Assembly: GCA_017619635.1 (NCBI GenBank)
Contig: JAFZRZ010000049.1
Coordinates: 1-64,000, forward strand
Origin: Lachnospiraceae bacterium
GTDB lineage: Bacteria > Bacillota > Clostridia > Lachnospirales > Lachnospiraceae
Reading direction: 5' to 3'
DNA length: 64,000 nt
Notes under the pieces: generated by a model
Database searches by the model: none
What the model saw: the letters and a program-made list of their open reading frames with translations, nothing else
Told to the model about the DNA's origin: nothing
In this document: piece by piece, positions 35,391-45,119 of the stretch
Position numbering within the stretch: position 1 is the first letter of the stretch
Layout of the letters: each line of letters starts with the position of its first letter
Translations under genes and position numbers: made by a program

Positions 35391-35391
35391 T

Positions 35392-35826
35392 ATGAACAAA
35401 GCGAAAATGATCTTTAATCAGACACTGATGATATCTACGGGCATTTTGTTCGGAGTCGGTGTGCAGACTGCATTGCAGTTTTTAGCAAACGGTAATACTT
35501 CTTTTCAGTGGCAATGGTATATACCTCTGTCTATAATCTTTGCCGGTTTTTTGTGCTCGCTTGCAACACTGTTTCTTACATATGATGACGTAAGCGGCAG
35601 ATCGGAGGGATATTTAAGGGTATGCCTGCATTTTATTGCGGTTTTTGCCATAGTAAGTTTGTGCGGATACCTGTTTGGATGGTATACAGCGCTTGATGAA
35701 TATATACCTATAGTCATAATGTACGTAATCATATACGCTTTTGTATGGATATCATCCAACTGGATGTTGAAGTCGGATGAAAAGAAGATTAATAAAGCCA
35801 TTGACGAGATAAGAGACGAAGAGTGA
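35392..35826 (+). CDS. DUF3021 membrane protein
   Basis: 144 residues with four membrane helices and a charged helical tail, the standard shape of DUF3021. The gene follows the LytTR regulator directly with GGGGGT as ribosome site. In known pairs the membrane protein restrains the regulator, which is the likely role here. A terminator follows. Confidence 0.85.
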   Translation: MNKAKMIFNQTLMISTGILFGVGVQTALQFLANGNTSFQWQWYIPLSIIFAGFLCSLATLFLTYDDVSGRSEGYLRVCLHFIAVFAIVSLCGYLFGWYTALDEYIPIVIMYVIIYAFVWISSNWMLKSDEKKINKAIDEIRDEE

Positions 35827-35845
35827 TCTTTTAGGGAAAACAATA

Positions 35846-35900
35846 AAAAGTGCAACTTGGTCACATGTATATGCATGTTGGTCGGGTTGCTCTTTTTTTG
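35846..35900 (+). terminator. intrinsic terminator
   Basis: AAAAGTGCAAC pairs with GTTGCTCTTTT (one mismatch) across a 28-base loop and runs into a T tract. It separates the first ABC/LytTR unit from the second ABC transporter. Confidence 0.7.
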
Positions 35901-35954
35901 CCCAAAATACTGTGATAAAGTGCGTTCAAGAACTTAAGGAGGAGGTCAGACATT

Positions 35955-36857
35955 ATGACAAAAGCGATTACTGTTAACAATCTTACAAAGAGATATAACG
36001 AACATACAGCGGTAGACGATATATCGTTTGATGTGAATGAAGGCGATCTGTTTGCGTTTCTGGGAGAAAACGGCGCAGGCAAATCAACAACAATAAATAT
36101 CCTTTGCACGATACTGGGAAAGACAAGCGGAGAAGTCAGGATATTCGGACATGAACTGTCAAAGGACGATGATAAGATCAGAGAACTCATAGGTATAGTA
36201 TTTCAGAATTCCGTGCTGGATAAAAAACTCACAGTCGGGGAAAACCTGCTGACCAGGGGAGCTTACTATGGCATGAAGAAGAAAGAGATACTTACAAGAC
36301 TGGAACCGTATATGGAAAGCTTTGAGATCGGTGAGATCTGGAACAGAAAGTATGAAAAGCTCTCCGGCGGACAAAGAAGGAGAGTTGATATTGTGAGAGC
36401 ACTCATCCATGATCCGAGGATACTTTTTTTGGATGAGCCTACTACCGGGCTTGATCCCAGATCAAGAAAGATGGTATGGGACCATATAAGAAAACTTAAA
36501 GAGGAAAAGAAACTCACGATATTTCTTACCACACACTATATGGAAGAAACAGCTAATGCAGATGATGTCAGGATCTTGGAAAAGGGACACATAATAGCAG
36601 AAGGGACACCGGTTCAGTTAAAAAGCTCATTTGCATCATCTAAACTGATATGGTATGCAGACAAGACCAGTGAAAACGAGGATCTGATAAGAGATTACAG
36701 ATGGTCTTATGAGGCAGATCACTACAATGTACTCTTTAAAGGATCCGTCACGGATATGATATATAAAAACAGAAACAAGATAGTTGATTATGAGGTCATC
36801 AAGGGAACAATGGATGATGTGTTCTTAAATCTGACAGGAAGGGAGATGGAGGCATGA
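35955..36857 (+). CDS. ABC transporter ATPase (daunorubicin-resistance type)
   Basis: 300 residues. Walker A GENGAGKST, signature LSGGQRRRVDI, Walker B LFLDEPTTGLDP and switch His TTHYMEE are complete. About 75 residues follow the ATPase core and contain the accessory C-terminal domain seen in DrrA-type proteins. AGGAGG lies 11 bases upstream. It overlaps the permease gene by four bases. Confidence 0.9.
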   Translation: MTKAITVNNLTKRYNEHTAVDDISFDVNEGDLFAFLGENGAGKSTTINILCTILGKTSGEVRIFGHELSKDDDKIRELIGIVFQNSVLDKKLTVGENLLTRGAYYGMKKKEILTRLEPYMESFEIGEIWNRKYEKLSGGQRRRVDIVRALIHDPRILFLDEPTTGLDPRSRKMVWDHIRKLKEEKKLTIFLTTHYMEETANADDVRILEKGHIIAEGTPVQLKSSFASSKLIWYADKTSENEDLIRDYRWSYEADHYNVLFKGSVTDMIYKNRNKIVDYEVIKGTMDDVFLNLTGREMEA

Positions 36858-37771
36858 GAATGTGTGCAGGATTAACAAAGAGGAATATACTGGTATATTT
36901 TAAAGATAAGCAGTCGGTAGTCTTTTCAGTTTTGACATCAATAATAGTTTTTGCATTATATCTTCTGTTTTTGAAAGGGACTTTTGTCGATGCTATAGAC
37001 AGTGTTGTCTCAGGAGTGCCCTTGTTAAAGGCCCGCATATCGGATGCAGACCTGGATACACTTACGAATATAACTCTGCTTGTGGGGATACTGGGAACAG
37101 CCATGATAACCGTTCCTTTTAACTGCCTTACTACAGTTGTAAGTGACAGGGAGAATAATGTTGATCAGGATATACTTGCAACACCCGTATCAAGAGGACA
37201 GATCATATTGTCATATTTTCTGGCATCAAGCATAAGTGCGATACTGATGACTGGATTTATCATGACAGTCGGACTTATAACACTTAGGATATCCGGGGAT
37301 CTTCATATGAAAGCGGGCAGCGTTCTTGGTGCTTATCTTGTGATAATACTCGGATGTGTTTCATCAACAGCACTTTTTATGAATATAGTGCTTTTCTTTA
37401 AAACATCATCTGCAAGCGGAGCTTTTTTCGGTATCCTTTCCGCTGTAGCGGGCTTTGTGATCGGCGCATATATACCGATATCGCAGTTTTCTGAAAGTGT
37501 TCAGTCTGTATGCAATGTATTTCCCGCAAGTCATACAACCATGCTTCTTAGAAATACTCTTATGAACGGGATCCTGGATCACATAGACAGCAACATTGGA
37601 GGTGTAGATGGCGGATTGTTTGTGAATTCTGTCAGGGATGTCTATACATTTAATGCTTGTATGTTTGGAAAAAATGTTGATGTAAAAGGGATGATATTAT
37701 ACATACTCTTCATAGCAGTTATCAGTATAGTCAGCATGATCATCCTATATTCTAAAAAATATAAAAGATGA
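36854..37771 (+). CDS. ABC-2 type permease
   Basis: 305 residues, ATGA overlap with the ATPase. Six helices; the large loop after helix one and the segment SDRENNVDQDILATPVSRGQ are typical of DrrB-type permeases. With the upstream ATPase it should form a complete exporter. No dedicated regulator is attached, but the LytTR pair is just upstream. Confidence 0.9.
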   Translation: MRMCAGLTKRNILVYFKDKQSVVFSVLTSIIVFALYLLFLKGTFVDAIDSVVSGVPLLKARISDADLDTLTNITLLVGILGTAMITVPFNCLTTVVSDRENNVDQDILATPVSRGQIILSYFLASSISAILMTGFIMTVGLITLRISGDLHMKAGSVLGAYLVIILGCVSSTALFMNIVLFFKTSSASGAFFGILSAVAGFVIGAYIPISQFSESVQSVCNVFPASHTTMLLRNTLMNGILDHIDSNIGGVDGGLFVNSVRDVYTFNACMFGKNVDVKGMILYILFIAVISIVSMIILYSKKYKR

Positions 37772-37784
37772 AAAACAATAGGGA

Positions 37785-37825
37785 GCTGACATGACAATAA
37801 TGTCAGCGTGAGTGTACGAGCACTC
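37785..37825 (+). other. two adjacent hairpins downstream of the exporter
   Basis: GCTGACAT/ATGTCAGC (37785-37792 with 37800-37807) and GAGTG/CACTC (37810-37814 with 37821-37825) form two stems. No T tract follows, so they are poor intrinsic terminators; they may stabilise the mRNA end or act as a binding site. The remaining 140 bases before the next gene hold a TTGACA at 37857 without a matching -10. Confidence 0.4.
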
Positions 37826-37969
37826 CTGAAAATCAGTTGTATTTCATGTACAAATATTGACATTTCATGCATTTATTTACACAAAAACCGATTTATGTGA
37901 GATAATATCCTGTATCAGTAACTCTTTAACTGCTTGTTAATTATTTAGATCCGTTTGCAGGAGGTTAAT

Positions 37970-39904
37970 ATGGGATTGATCAGAACCAATGAAAAATGCA
38001 TAGGTTGTAATAAATGTATAAGAACCTGTAGCTGTATAGGTGCGAATGTCGCTGTTGAAAAAGACAGAGGAAATGTAATAGAAGTTGATCCAAAGAAATG
38101 TATTGCGTGCGGTGCATGCATAGATGCATGTGAGCATGGCGCAAGAGAATATGAAGACGATGTTGACAGATTCTTTTCGGATCTTAAGCGTGGAGAAAAG
38201 ATATCTGTTTTGATAGCACCCGCATTTTTGGCAAACTATCCGAGTGAATACGAGAAGTATCTGGGTATGCTTAAAAAGCTTGGAGTAAATCGTTTTATCA
38301 GTGTGTCATTTGGTGCGGATATAACTACCTGGGGATATATAAAATACATCACTGAAAGAAACTACTACGGAAGTATATCACAGCCTTGTCCGGCTGTAGT
38401 CGGATATATCGAAAGATATCTGCCGGAGCTGTTACCTAAGCTCATGCCGGTACAAAGTCCCATGATGTGTTCAGCGATATATGTTAAGAAATACCTTAAA
38501 ATTAATGATAAACTGGCATTTATCAGTCCCTGTATCGCAAAGAAAAATGAGATAGACGATCCCAACAACAAGGGAATCGTTTCTTATAACCTTACATTTT
38601 CAAGACTTGTTGCATATTTGAAAGAGAATCCGGTAAACGGTGCAACTCCGTATACCGATGAGATAGAGTATGGTCTTGGTTCCATTTATCCTATGCCGGG
38701 TGGTCTTAAGGAAAATGTTTACTGGCTTTTGGGCGAGGATGCTTATGTTCGTCAGATGGAAGGCGAGCATCATATGTATGAATATCTGCGCCGAAACAAG
38801 GATCGTTTGAAAAACGGAAAAACACCGTATCTGTTTGTTGATGCACTCAACTGTACCAATGGCTGTCTGTATGGAACAGGTGTGGATAACAGGAAAACCA
38901 TGAATGAGGATGTGTTCATCAATATTCAGAAGATCCGTTCATCGAGCAAGAATGATTCAAAGAAATCTGCATGGGGCAGGAATATTCCGCCAAAGAAGAG
39001 GATCGAGGCGTTAAATAAACAGTTTGCTGATCTTAATCTTGATGACTTTACAAGAAAGTATACAGACAGAAGCAAGGATTGTGCTTTCCGTGTTCCTTCT
39101 GATGCCGAGTTGGAGACAATATATCATAAGCTCAAAAAAGACTCTGTTGAAAACCGTCATATAGACTGCGGATGCTGTGGATACGATACATGTAAGGATA
39201 TGGCTATAGCGATCTATAACGGTTTCAGTCATCATCATAACTGTGTTCACTATATCAAAGACAGAGCATATGAAGAGAAGGATAAGGCTGTTCAGCTCGC
39301 TGAAGAAGTAAAGCTTGCTCACGATCAGATGAATGAGAAAAAGATATCACTGGGTTCAGGTATAAATGAGAACTTCGGAAACCTGCTTGAAGCTATTTCT
39401 CAGATCGAAAAGATAAGTGAGGATAACGCAAATCAGACGACCGGTATATCGGAATCAATGGCTGATGTTGATGAGTTTGCTCACAACATGAGAGAGGTTC
39501 TTTCTATAATAGAAGAGAATCTGAGAAATCTCGAGACAAACAATGCAAATGTAATCGCAATATCTGATCAGACCAATCTTCTTGCACTCAATGCTTCAAT
39601 AGAGGCTGCACGTGCAGGTGAGGCGGGAAGAGGATTTGCGATAGTTGCTGACGAGATAAAGACTTTGGCAGAGAATTCAAAAGTAACCGCCGATGACAGC
39701 AATAAGAATAACAATGATATTAAAGAGACTATCAACAGACTTGTTGAGGAAGCTGACCGTCTGACTGAGATCGTTGCCAGTGTTAACAGGCGTTCAGAAA
39801 GTCTTGTTGCATCATCCGAAGAGACGACCTCTTCAATAAGCATGATGCAGTCTGTCACCAAAAACGTTGAGGATTCACTAAAGCAGTTGCTTGAATCTTT
39901 CTAA
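37970..39904 (+). CDS. ferredoxin/[FeFe]-hydrogenase-like/chemoreceptor fusion (redox or H2 sensor)
   Basis: 644 residues from the ATG at 37970 with GGAGG upstream. Two [4Fe-4S] motifs (C10, 13, 16, 20 and C44, 47, 50, 54) are followed by an iron-hydrogenase large-subunit domain that keeps the four H-cluster cysteines: QPC140PA, SPC188IAKK and NC295TNGC299LYG. A further Fe-S segment has C400, C402, C403, C408 and C425. Residues about 460-640 are a chemoreceptor signalling hairpin ([19 protein letters not shown] tip). No membrane helix exists, so the receptor is cytoplasmic. The flanking hydrogenase residues differ from catalytic enzymes, and a sensory role is inferred. Confidence 0.85.
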   Translation: MGLIRTNEKCIGCNKCIRTCSCIGANVAVEKDRGNVIEVDPKKCIACGACIDACEHGAREYEDDVDRFFSDLKRGEKISVLIAPAFLANYPSEYEKYLGMLKKLGVNRFISVSFGADITTWGYIKYITERNYYGSISQPCPAVVGYIERYLPELLPKLMPVQSPMMCSAIYVKKYLKINDKLAFISPCIAKKNEIDDPNNKGIVSYNLTFSRLVAYLKENPVNGATPYTDEIEYGLGSIYPMPGGLKENVYWLLGEDAYVRQMEGEHHMYEYLRRNKDRLKNGKTPYLFVDALNCTNGCLYGTGVDNRKTMNEDVFINIQKIRSSSKNDSKKSAWGRNIPPKKRIEALNKQFADLNLDDFTRKYTDRSKDCAFRVPSDAELETIYHKLKKDSVENRHIDCGCCGYDTCKDMAIAIYNGFSHHHNCVHYIKDRAYEEKDKAVQLAEEVKLAHDQMNEKKISLGSGINENFGNLLEAISQIEKISEDNANQTTGISESMADVDEFAHNMREVLSIIEENLRNLETNNANVIAISDQTNLLALNASIEAARAGEAGRGFAIVADEIKTLAENSKVTADDSNKNNNDIKETINRLVEEADRLTEIVASVNRRSESLVASSEETTSSISMMQSVTKNVEDSLKQLLESF

Positions 39905-40016
39905 AGGAAAACTGAACACTGAGCATATTTTAAGAGAACCAAAAGAATATATAAGTGGTCAGTGTGCATTAACAAATATCCGGATAAGAAGATCAGAATA
40001 ATGATTCACATTAAGA

Positions 40017-40044
40017 AAGGCATGCTTACGGGCATGCCTTTTGG
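40017..40044. terminator. bidirectional terminator
   Basis: AAAGGCATGC, a short loop and GGCATGCCTTTT form a strong stem between the convergent sensor gene and AraC-type gene, with A and T tracts on either side. Confidence 0.8.
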
Positions 40045-40048
40045 AATA

Positions 40049-40921
40049 TTATATCTCCTTAACGGGTACGAGTTCGATATATCCTCTCTTACCTCTGGGT
40101 TCAAGCTGGATCCTTGGGTTCATATCATCCCATTTATAACCTATAAATGCAGGATCATATTTTTTCTCTGCTTCCCATATCTCTCCGATCGCAGCTTCGT
40201 AATCCTCATCGGCAAATGGTTCTCCTCTGAATAAGAGATATTTTGCTGCAGGGAGGTCGATGATCTCAAATCCTTCAGGAACGGGACCGGAATAATCAGA
40301 TTCAACCTCAACCCCCTGTACATATATGTTTGTGACAGGTTTTCTTAAGTGTTCGGGAAGCCACAGGCATACCGGTTCACCGCTTATGGATTTGATACTT
40401 GTCAGCAGACCCCACACATCACAGCCCACTTCATTACAATAACTGAAGTATTCATCTGCTTTTATACCGCGTTTGATAATGACTTTTCTTTCAGGCTTTT
40501 CGATCACCTGGATAAATACGTTTCTGATCTCACTCATTTTGCTCACTTTCCTTTCTTTATCTACGATCATTGAAGGAGTAAACAGCCATACCGGAACCGG
40601 ACTTGATGAGTATTCCTTTGGATTGCAACCGAATTCTCTTCTGAAAGCTCTCTGATAACCATCAACGCTTCCAAAACCCATGTCCATGGCAACATCAAGA
40701 ACCGTTATTTTTTCATCTCTTAACATCAATGCGGATTTTGACAGTTTTAGGCGCCTTATATAAACTGCCGGTGTCATATTCAGATGTTTTTCGAACAATC
40801 TTCTTGCATGATCAGGTGAAAAAGCGGATGCTTTTGCCAGGTCACTGATCGTTATCTCTTCATGAATATGTTCGTTGATATAATCCTGCATCGATCTGAC
40901 AGCTTCTCTTTGTTCATCCAT
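40049..40921 (-). CDS. AraC-family regulator with GyrI-like effector domain
   Basis: 290 residues. The N-terminal two HTH motifs of AraC (ITISDLAKASAFSPDHARRLF and VLDVAMDMGFGSVDGYQRAF) occupy residues about 5-105. Residues about 125-290 form a GyrI/BmrR-like small-molecule binding fold (PERKVIIKRGIKA, YCNEVGCDVWG, IDLPAAKYLLFRG). This Rob/MarA-like layout usually controls efflux or stress genes. It is transcribed away from the alpha/beta hydrolase gene. Confidence 0.9.
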   Translation of the reverse strand: MDEQREAVRSMQDYINEHIHEEITISDLAKASAFSPDHARRLFEKHLNMTPAVYIRRLKLSKSALMLRDEKITVLDVAMDMGFGSVDGYQRAFRREFGCNPKEYSSSPVPVWLFTPSMIVDKERKVSKMSEIRNVFIQVIEKPERKVIIKRGIKADEYFSYCNEVGCDVWGLLTSIKSISGEPVCLWLPEHLRKPVTNIYVQGVEVESDYSGPVPEGFEIIDLPAAKYLLFRGEPFADEDYEAAIGEIWEAEKKYDPAFIGYKWDDMNPRIQLEPRGKRGYIELVPVKEI

Positions 40922-41264
40922 TGGCTTAACTCCTTGTGAGCATATAGTAGCTTTTTGTTAATGGATAATTCTCGACTATTTTTGCTTTATTATATAATAG
41001 CATATAAGACTAAAGATATATGTCATGGTAAAAGATCTGACAGCCAAGAGTTTCGGATGTAATAAAATATCATCACATTATTTTACATATTTATAATAAT
41101 TTGCGGTATGTTATGCCATAATACAGACTGCAATAATACATAATAAAATTTAATGATTTAAAAATGTTAGAACAGGATTTTTATCCCTCATTCAATTTCT
41201 TTTGTAACGAATCTAAAGCTTACTCGTCTAACATAAGAAAAAGCAAAAGAGGAGGACTTAACTT
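40922..41264. promoter_or_regulatory. 343-base divergent intergenic region
   Basis: AT-rich, no coding frame. It should hold the promoters of the AraC-type gene (minus) and the hydrolase gene (plus). Several TATAAT-like words occur near 40990 and 41094 but no convincing -35/-10 pair was found. GGAGGA at 41252 is the ribosome site of the hydrolase. Confidence 0.4.
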
Positions 41265-42854
41265 ATGTATTTTGGTTTTTCTTACATAGGATTGATTTGG
41301 CTGATCATGCTGTTTATTCCCAATTATATATGGACAAGAAATAAGCCTCAGGATTATGAGAAATACACTACAGCTGATAATAAAGTTCTGATAGCTTTGG
41401 AGAGATTTGGGCAGTTTGTTGTTACACCCGTGGCATTGATCTTCTCTGACTTTAACTATAAGGGATGGAACTTCTGGTTATCAGTGCTACTTGTTTCTTT
41501 ATTATGTATGATTCTCTATGAGATTTCCTGGATTCGATATTTTAAGAGTGAAAAGACAATGAAGGATTTATATAAGGGAATCCTTGGAATCCCGACTGCG
41601 GGAGCTACACTTCCTGTTGTGGCTTTTTTCCTTCTTGGGATATATGGTGGAAACATTCTGATGATCTTTGGCTCAGTAATATTTGGAATAGGACATATAG
41701 GAATACATCTTACGCATAAAAAAGAAGTATGCGGACCAAGGCCCAAAAAACACATTGTGCGAAGAATACTTGTTTCCATACCCAAGGTTATTATCTACGT
41801 GATCATGACAGTTCTTATTGCTTTTTTTGTCATAGTGATCACCGGCAGAAATATAAATCAGGTTAAACGTGCGATAGACTACAGGGGCGGGATAAATAAA
41901 TCTGAATATATATTGCTTAACGGCCAGGAGCAATACATCTTGACACTTGGTCATGATGTATCCAACCCTGTCATAATCAGTCTTCACGGAGGACCGGGAG
42001 CACCAACAACCAGCACAGATTATTGCTGGCTTGATTATCTGACTGATGATTATACCGTTATCTCATGGGACCAGAGAGGTTGTGGCAGAACCTATTATCA
42101 TAATTTCAAAACAGATCCTGATAACAGTACGGTTTCTTTTGATCAGGCAATGAAAGATCTTGATGCGTTGGTAGATTATGCATGTGAAAAGTATGGTCAG
42201 GATAAAGTGATCATTATGGGTCATTCATACGGAAGCCTGCTGGGGAGTCAATATGTACTTGATCATCCCGAAAAGGTTTCGGGATATGTGGGGATTGGGC
42301 AGGAAGTAATAGAAGAGGATTTGTATGCATATACATACTCTTATGAAGATGCTCTGGCCAAGGCGAAAGAAGCAGGTGATGACGTGGCTGTAATGGAGAA
42401 AGCATATGAGGCTCTTGTAAATGAGCCGACAGTAGCTAATATGTCTGCATTGGATAACATCACTGGAGCTTATCATCCTGTATCAGTGACGGAAGATGTA
42501 TCTACAGCAGCAACATTCTTTTCACCTTATACCGGAGTTGATGATTTCAGGTGGTATTTCCTTATAATATCAACAATGTTTGGCAATACGACATACGAGA
42601 ATCTGCAAAAAACATTGATAGATCATCTGCTTGCCTTTAATGCATATAAGAGAAGTACGGACTTTATAGTTCCCGTGCTTTTTATATCCGGTTCAGAAGA
42701 CTGGTCTTGTCCTGTCGGACCTATAGAAGAATACTATGAAGTGATAACGGCTCCAAGTAAGGATATGGTTCTTATTGATGGATGTGGTCATTCTCCGCAG
42801 GGACAATTGCCGGAGGAATTTTGCCAGGCAGTGAGAAGCTTTCTAGACCGGTAA
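41265..42854 (+). CDS. membrane-anchored alpha/beta hydrolase (proline iminopeptidase-like)
   Basis: 529 residues. The first 190 residues hold about five membrane helices ending in a TM at about 175-195. Residues about 220-529 form an alpha/beta hydrolase with oxyanion motif HGGPGAP, DQRGCGRT, nucleophile GHSYGS, acid in SGSEDWS and His in GCGHSP, the full triad of the S33 peptidase/proline iminopeptidase group. The membrane part is unusual for this family. Start has GGAGGA nine bases upstream. It acts on a small amide or ester at the membrane; the substrate is unknown. Confidence 0.8.
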   Translation: MYFGFSYIGLIWLIMLFIPNYIWTRNKPQDYEKYTTADNKVLIALERFGQFVVTPVALIFSDFNYKGWNFWLSVLLVSLLCMILYEISWIRYFKSEKTMKDLYKGILGIPTAGATLPVVAFFLLGIYGGNILMIFGSVIFGIGHIGIHLTHKKEVCGPRPKKHIVRRILVSIPKVIIYVIMTVLIAFFVIVITGRNINQVKRAIDYRGGINKSEYILLNGQEQYILTLGHDVSNPVIISLHGGPGAPTTSTDYCWLDYLTDDYTVISWDQRGCGRTYYHNFKTDPDNSTVSFDQAMKDLDALVDYACEKYGQDKVIIMGHSYGSLLGSQYVLDHPEKVSGYVGIGQEVIEEDLYAYTYSYEDALAKAKEAGDDVAVMEKAYEALVNEPTVANMSALDNITGAYHPVSVTEDVSTAATFFSPYTGVDDFRWYFLIISTMFGNTTYENLQKTLIDHLLAFNAYKRSTDFIVPVLFISGSEDWSCPVGPIEEYYEVITAPSKDMVLIDGCGHSPQGQLPEEFCQAVRSFLDR

Positions 42855-42937
42855 TATCGCAAGGTTGATCGGTTTGGTGTCAATATAAGTGTTAATAAAA
42901 ATTTAAAGGAGGTGCGTCCGAGGGACGTCGAAAAATA

Positions 42938-43066
42938 ATGTTTAGTTTATATTTTGGAAATGTACCTAGTATTTTATCAACAATTCTGTTTTTGGTTTTT
43001 GCTTTGTTCTTTATCAAAACTATGAAAAATCAGAAAGCGAGAAAAAATGGAAAAAGGCAGCAATAA
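42938..43066 (+). CDS. 42-residue membrane ORF, possibly part of a frameshifted gene
   Basis: A short frame MFSLYFGNVPSILS... with one hydrophobic helix and a Lys/Arg-rich tail. A strong AAGGAGG at 42906-42912 lies 25 bases upstream with a small hairpin CGTCC-GAG-GGACG between, an unusual spacing. The frame overlaps the next ORF, which is open upstream from 42970 and reads YEKSESEKKWKKAAIITVLMG in the other frame, so the two may be one gene split by a frameshift near the A-rich stretch 43025-43055. Confidence 0.4.
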   Translation: MFSLYFGNVPSILSTILFLVFALFFIKTMKNQKARKNGKRQQ

Positions 43067-43077
43067 TAACTGTTCTG

Positions 43078-43335
43078 ATGGGAACGGCTATGTCTGCGCT
43101 AAGCGGGATAAAAGACAGTGTTGCTGATACGATGGCAGTATCATTTGAGCAGATGAATATCCCTCTTGCAATATTGTGTGCATTAGGCGGATTGGCCCTG
43201 TTAATAGGAGTTGTGTCGGCTATTTGTAAGAAAGAAAAGATCAACAGAGTATTGTTTTACGTATTAAGTTTTATTATCATTGTGAAAACGAGCGTAGTTG
43301 AAGTATTACGTATTGTAGATTATCTTGGCAGATAG
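43078..43335 (+). CDS. 85-residue membrane ORF, downstream half of the pair
   Basis: Two hydrophobic helices (residues about 28-48 and 55-75). The ATG at 43078 has no ribosome site of its own, and the same frame continues upstream with protein-like sequence, so this is more likely the C-terminal part of a three-helix protein whose N terminus is the preceding ORF. No family is recognised. Confidence 0.4.
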   Translation: MGTAMSALSGIKDSVADTMAVSFEQMNIPLAILCALGGLALLIGVVSAICKKEKINRVLFYVLSFIIIVKTSVVEVLRIVDYLGR

Positions 43336-43525
43336 TATATACAGCGTAATGGTTAAAGATCAGACTGCGAAGAAAGAAGTATCTGATGTGATGAGAAATA
43401 TAATTACATTAAATAGAGATGTCCGATGAATAAATATGCAGAATAATCAGAGGCGTATGATTAAGATAAATCAAAGGATTAATGGAAAATATTGGAACAA
43501 ATATTGGAACTGGACAAAAAAATAA

Positions 43526-43547
43526 GAGTTCCAAATTCCTGGAACCC
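43526..43547 (-). terminator. former tRNA-Pro terminator outside the element
   Basis: On the minus strand GGGTTCCA, a six-base loop and TGGAACTC are followed by TTATTTTTTT. It lies 13 bases outside the left attachment repeat, exactly where the terminator of tRNA-Pro would sit before the element integrated. Confidence 0.6.
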
Positions 43548-43559
43548 TTGATTTTACTG

Positions 43560-43581
43560 AATCGGGGTGACGTGATTCGAA
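43560..43581 (+). repeat. left attachment site (att repeat)
   Basis: These 22 bases (AATCGGGGTGACGTG...) are identical to 53081-53102, the 3' end of tRNA-Pro from the T loop outward. They mark the distal end of the integrated element. Confidence 0.85.
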
Positions 43582-43638
43582 AAATCCCCCAACCTAAAAA
43601 AGCCCATAGAAAGGAGGTTTGCAGCATCCTTCTTTTTT

Positions 43639-43661
43639 AGGAACCACTTTAGGAACCACTT
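43639..43661 (+). repeat. paired AGGAACCACTT repeats, left end
   Basis: AGGAACCACTT occurs at 43639-43649 and again at 43651-43661, a 12-base period. The same pair is found at 52998-53019 inside the right end. Such paired short direct repeats near both ends are typical of the arm-type sites bound by the N-terminal domain of tyrosine integrases. Confidence 0.7.
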
Positions 43662-43706
43662 CTAATTCTTTTGTTGTTTTATATTTTTCTGTATACAAAT
43701 CATGTA

Positions 43707-44534
43707 TCATTTCTTTCTGCGTCTTTTACGGGCATTAGGCTCAACAATTGGCGATTTACTTATCAATTCTGTCGCTGCTTCCTCATTAAGTCCGTCTTTT
43801 GTTACAAGATTATCGAGCTTTTCTTCGTTGATAGAAGAGCGGTTGATCTTCAGCAACTCGACTATGATCGCACCCAAGCGTCTAATGCCGGATTTTCCTT
43901 TTGTATTTTCAACTACCCGTTCATAATCTTCAGCTGTATAACCACCATCAGAAGTCTCAAGATCGTTTTTATGACTATTCTTTATATCTTCCAATATGGG
44001 AAGGAAATCATTGGCTAAAAGATGTGAGAAATAATCATTCTGATGAACATGTATCATTTCTACTGTACCTGTGAAGTTATCAGCAGGTATTTCTTTTTCA
44101 GCTATCTTTTTTCTTGCGAAATCCAATAGTGAATTGTTGTTCTGTATATTTTGATCAAAGTATCCATCGACATAGATCTCGGCATCTGTAAGGAGCTGTT
44201 TAAAGCCGGGATGTGTGATGAGTTCAGAGAGAAGTCTGGAGTTGGTATGCTCATCACTTATCACTTCTATAGCCTTATCTGACAGATGCAGGTCTTTGAC
44301 AGATGTATTGACCTGGATATGGTTTTCACTAAGGCCAAGCAGATAGTCTGTTGTTACCCCAAAGTATTTAGCCAAGGCTATAACAGCCGTATGAGGTATG
44401 AAATAACCATCCTGCTCATAGTCTCCGTATGTGGAATATGCTATCCCCACAGCATCAGCCAGCTGCTTTTGAGTAAGCCCCCGTTCTGTTCTTAGATCTT
44501 TTATCCGTTCATTTATTGTTATATCTGCTTTCAT
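43707..44534 (-). CDS. XRE-family transcriptional regulator of the element
   Basis: 275 residues. Residues 7-65 are an XRE helix-turn-helix (LTQKQLADAVGIAYSTYGDYE, TTDYLLG). The remaining 200 residues are mostly helical without a known sensor motif, ending in a basic KRRRKK tail. It is transcribed away from the element's other genes, the usual position of an element repressor. There is no metalloprotease motif, so it is not an ImmA-type pair. Confidence 0.8.
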   Translation of the reverse strand: MKADITINERIKDLRTERGLTQKQLADAVGIAYSTYGDYEQDGYFIPHTAVIALAKYFGVTTDYLLGLSENHIQVNTSVKDLHLSDKAIEVISDEHTNSRLLSELITHPGFKQLLTDAEIYVDGYFDQNIQNNNSLLDFARKKIAEKEIPADNFTGTVEMIHVHQNDYFSHLLANDFLPILEDIKNSHKNDLETSDGGYTAEDYERVVENTKGKSGIRRLGAIIVELLKINRSSINEEKLDNLVTKDGLNEEAATELISKSPIVEPNARKRRRKK

Positions 44535-44893
44535 TTCTTGCTTACCTCTCTATTCAGTTTACCACAAAAATCATCATATCCCTACCAAAGATAAAGCTCT
44601 ATCCGAGATGTCGGTTTTTCATCGAAAATGATATTTTACCGACTATTCGGCTATACGGGAAGAGGTGTGAATATTTGTTATGTTGAAGATGCAAAACGCA
44701 AGAACCATGACAATTTCATAGCCACACCGATAAAAGTACGCCCTTCGATCAAGAGTGAAGCGAAGACCGCGAACAGGATTCGCGCGAGCGGGGCAGGCAC
44801 GTTGTCGTAGGCAACCTATGGGAAGAGCGGGGACAGGACAGATATTCGGAAGGTGGTGCAAAACATTATAAGCAACAGAAGGGAGGAGTCTTC
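44535..44893. other. 359-base gap between divergent element genes
   Basis: No supported gene; short frames on both strands lack ribosome sites. The central 100 bases (about 44740-44840) are clearly more GC rich than the surroundings and contain a GCGAA/TTCGC hairpin. It should contain the promoters of the XRE gene and of the HTH/recombinase unit. Confidence 0.4.
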
Positions 44894-45106
44894 ATGGATA
44901 TAAGAAGAGAGATCAGATCGTACATGGTCAGAGAAGGGCTTTCGATGAGAGAGACATTGGACAGACTTGTAGTCACTCATAAATGGAGTGGGAGTCTTTC
45001 GAACTTTTCAGGGAAGTTGAAGAGAGGCACTATTCGATATTCAGAGGCTTTGGATATCGCAGATGTGCTTGGATATGACATTGTATGGAAAAAGAAGAAT
45101 ACATAA
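44894..45106 (+). CDS. 70-residue HTH-like element protein
   Basis: Starts behind GGGAGGAG. The sequence REIRSYMVREGLSMRETLDRL and SNFSGKLKRGTIRYSEALDIADVLGYDIVWKKK resembles a minimal phage-type helix-turn-helix: two helices, a short loop and a recognition helix. No other domain. It lies 13 bases upstream of the serine recombinase gene and may be an excision or regulatory partner. Confidence 0.65.
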   Translation: MDIRREIRSYMVREGLSMRETLDRLVVTHKWSGSLSNFSGKLKRGTIRYSEALDIADVLGYDIVWKKKNT

Positions 45107-45119
45107 GGGGGTGCAGATC

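Noticed and set aside
37970..39904. Catalytic hydrogen-producing hydrogenase
   Set aside because: The motifs around the H-cluster cysteines differ from catalytic enzymes and the C terminus is a chemoreceptor output domain, so a sensor is more likely.
44628..44861. Short coding frames on both strands in the element gap
   Set aside because: No ribosome site, implausible residue composition and mutual overlap.
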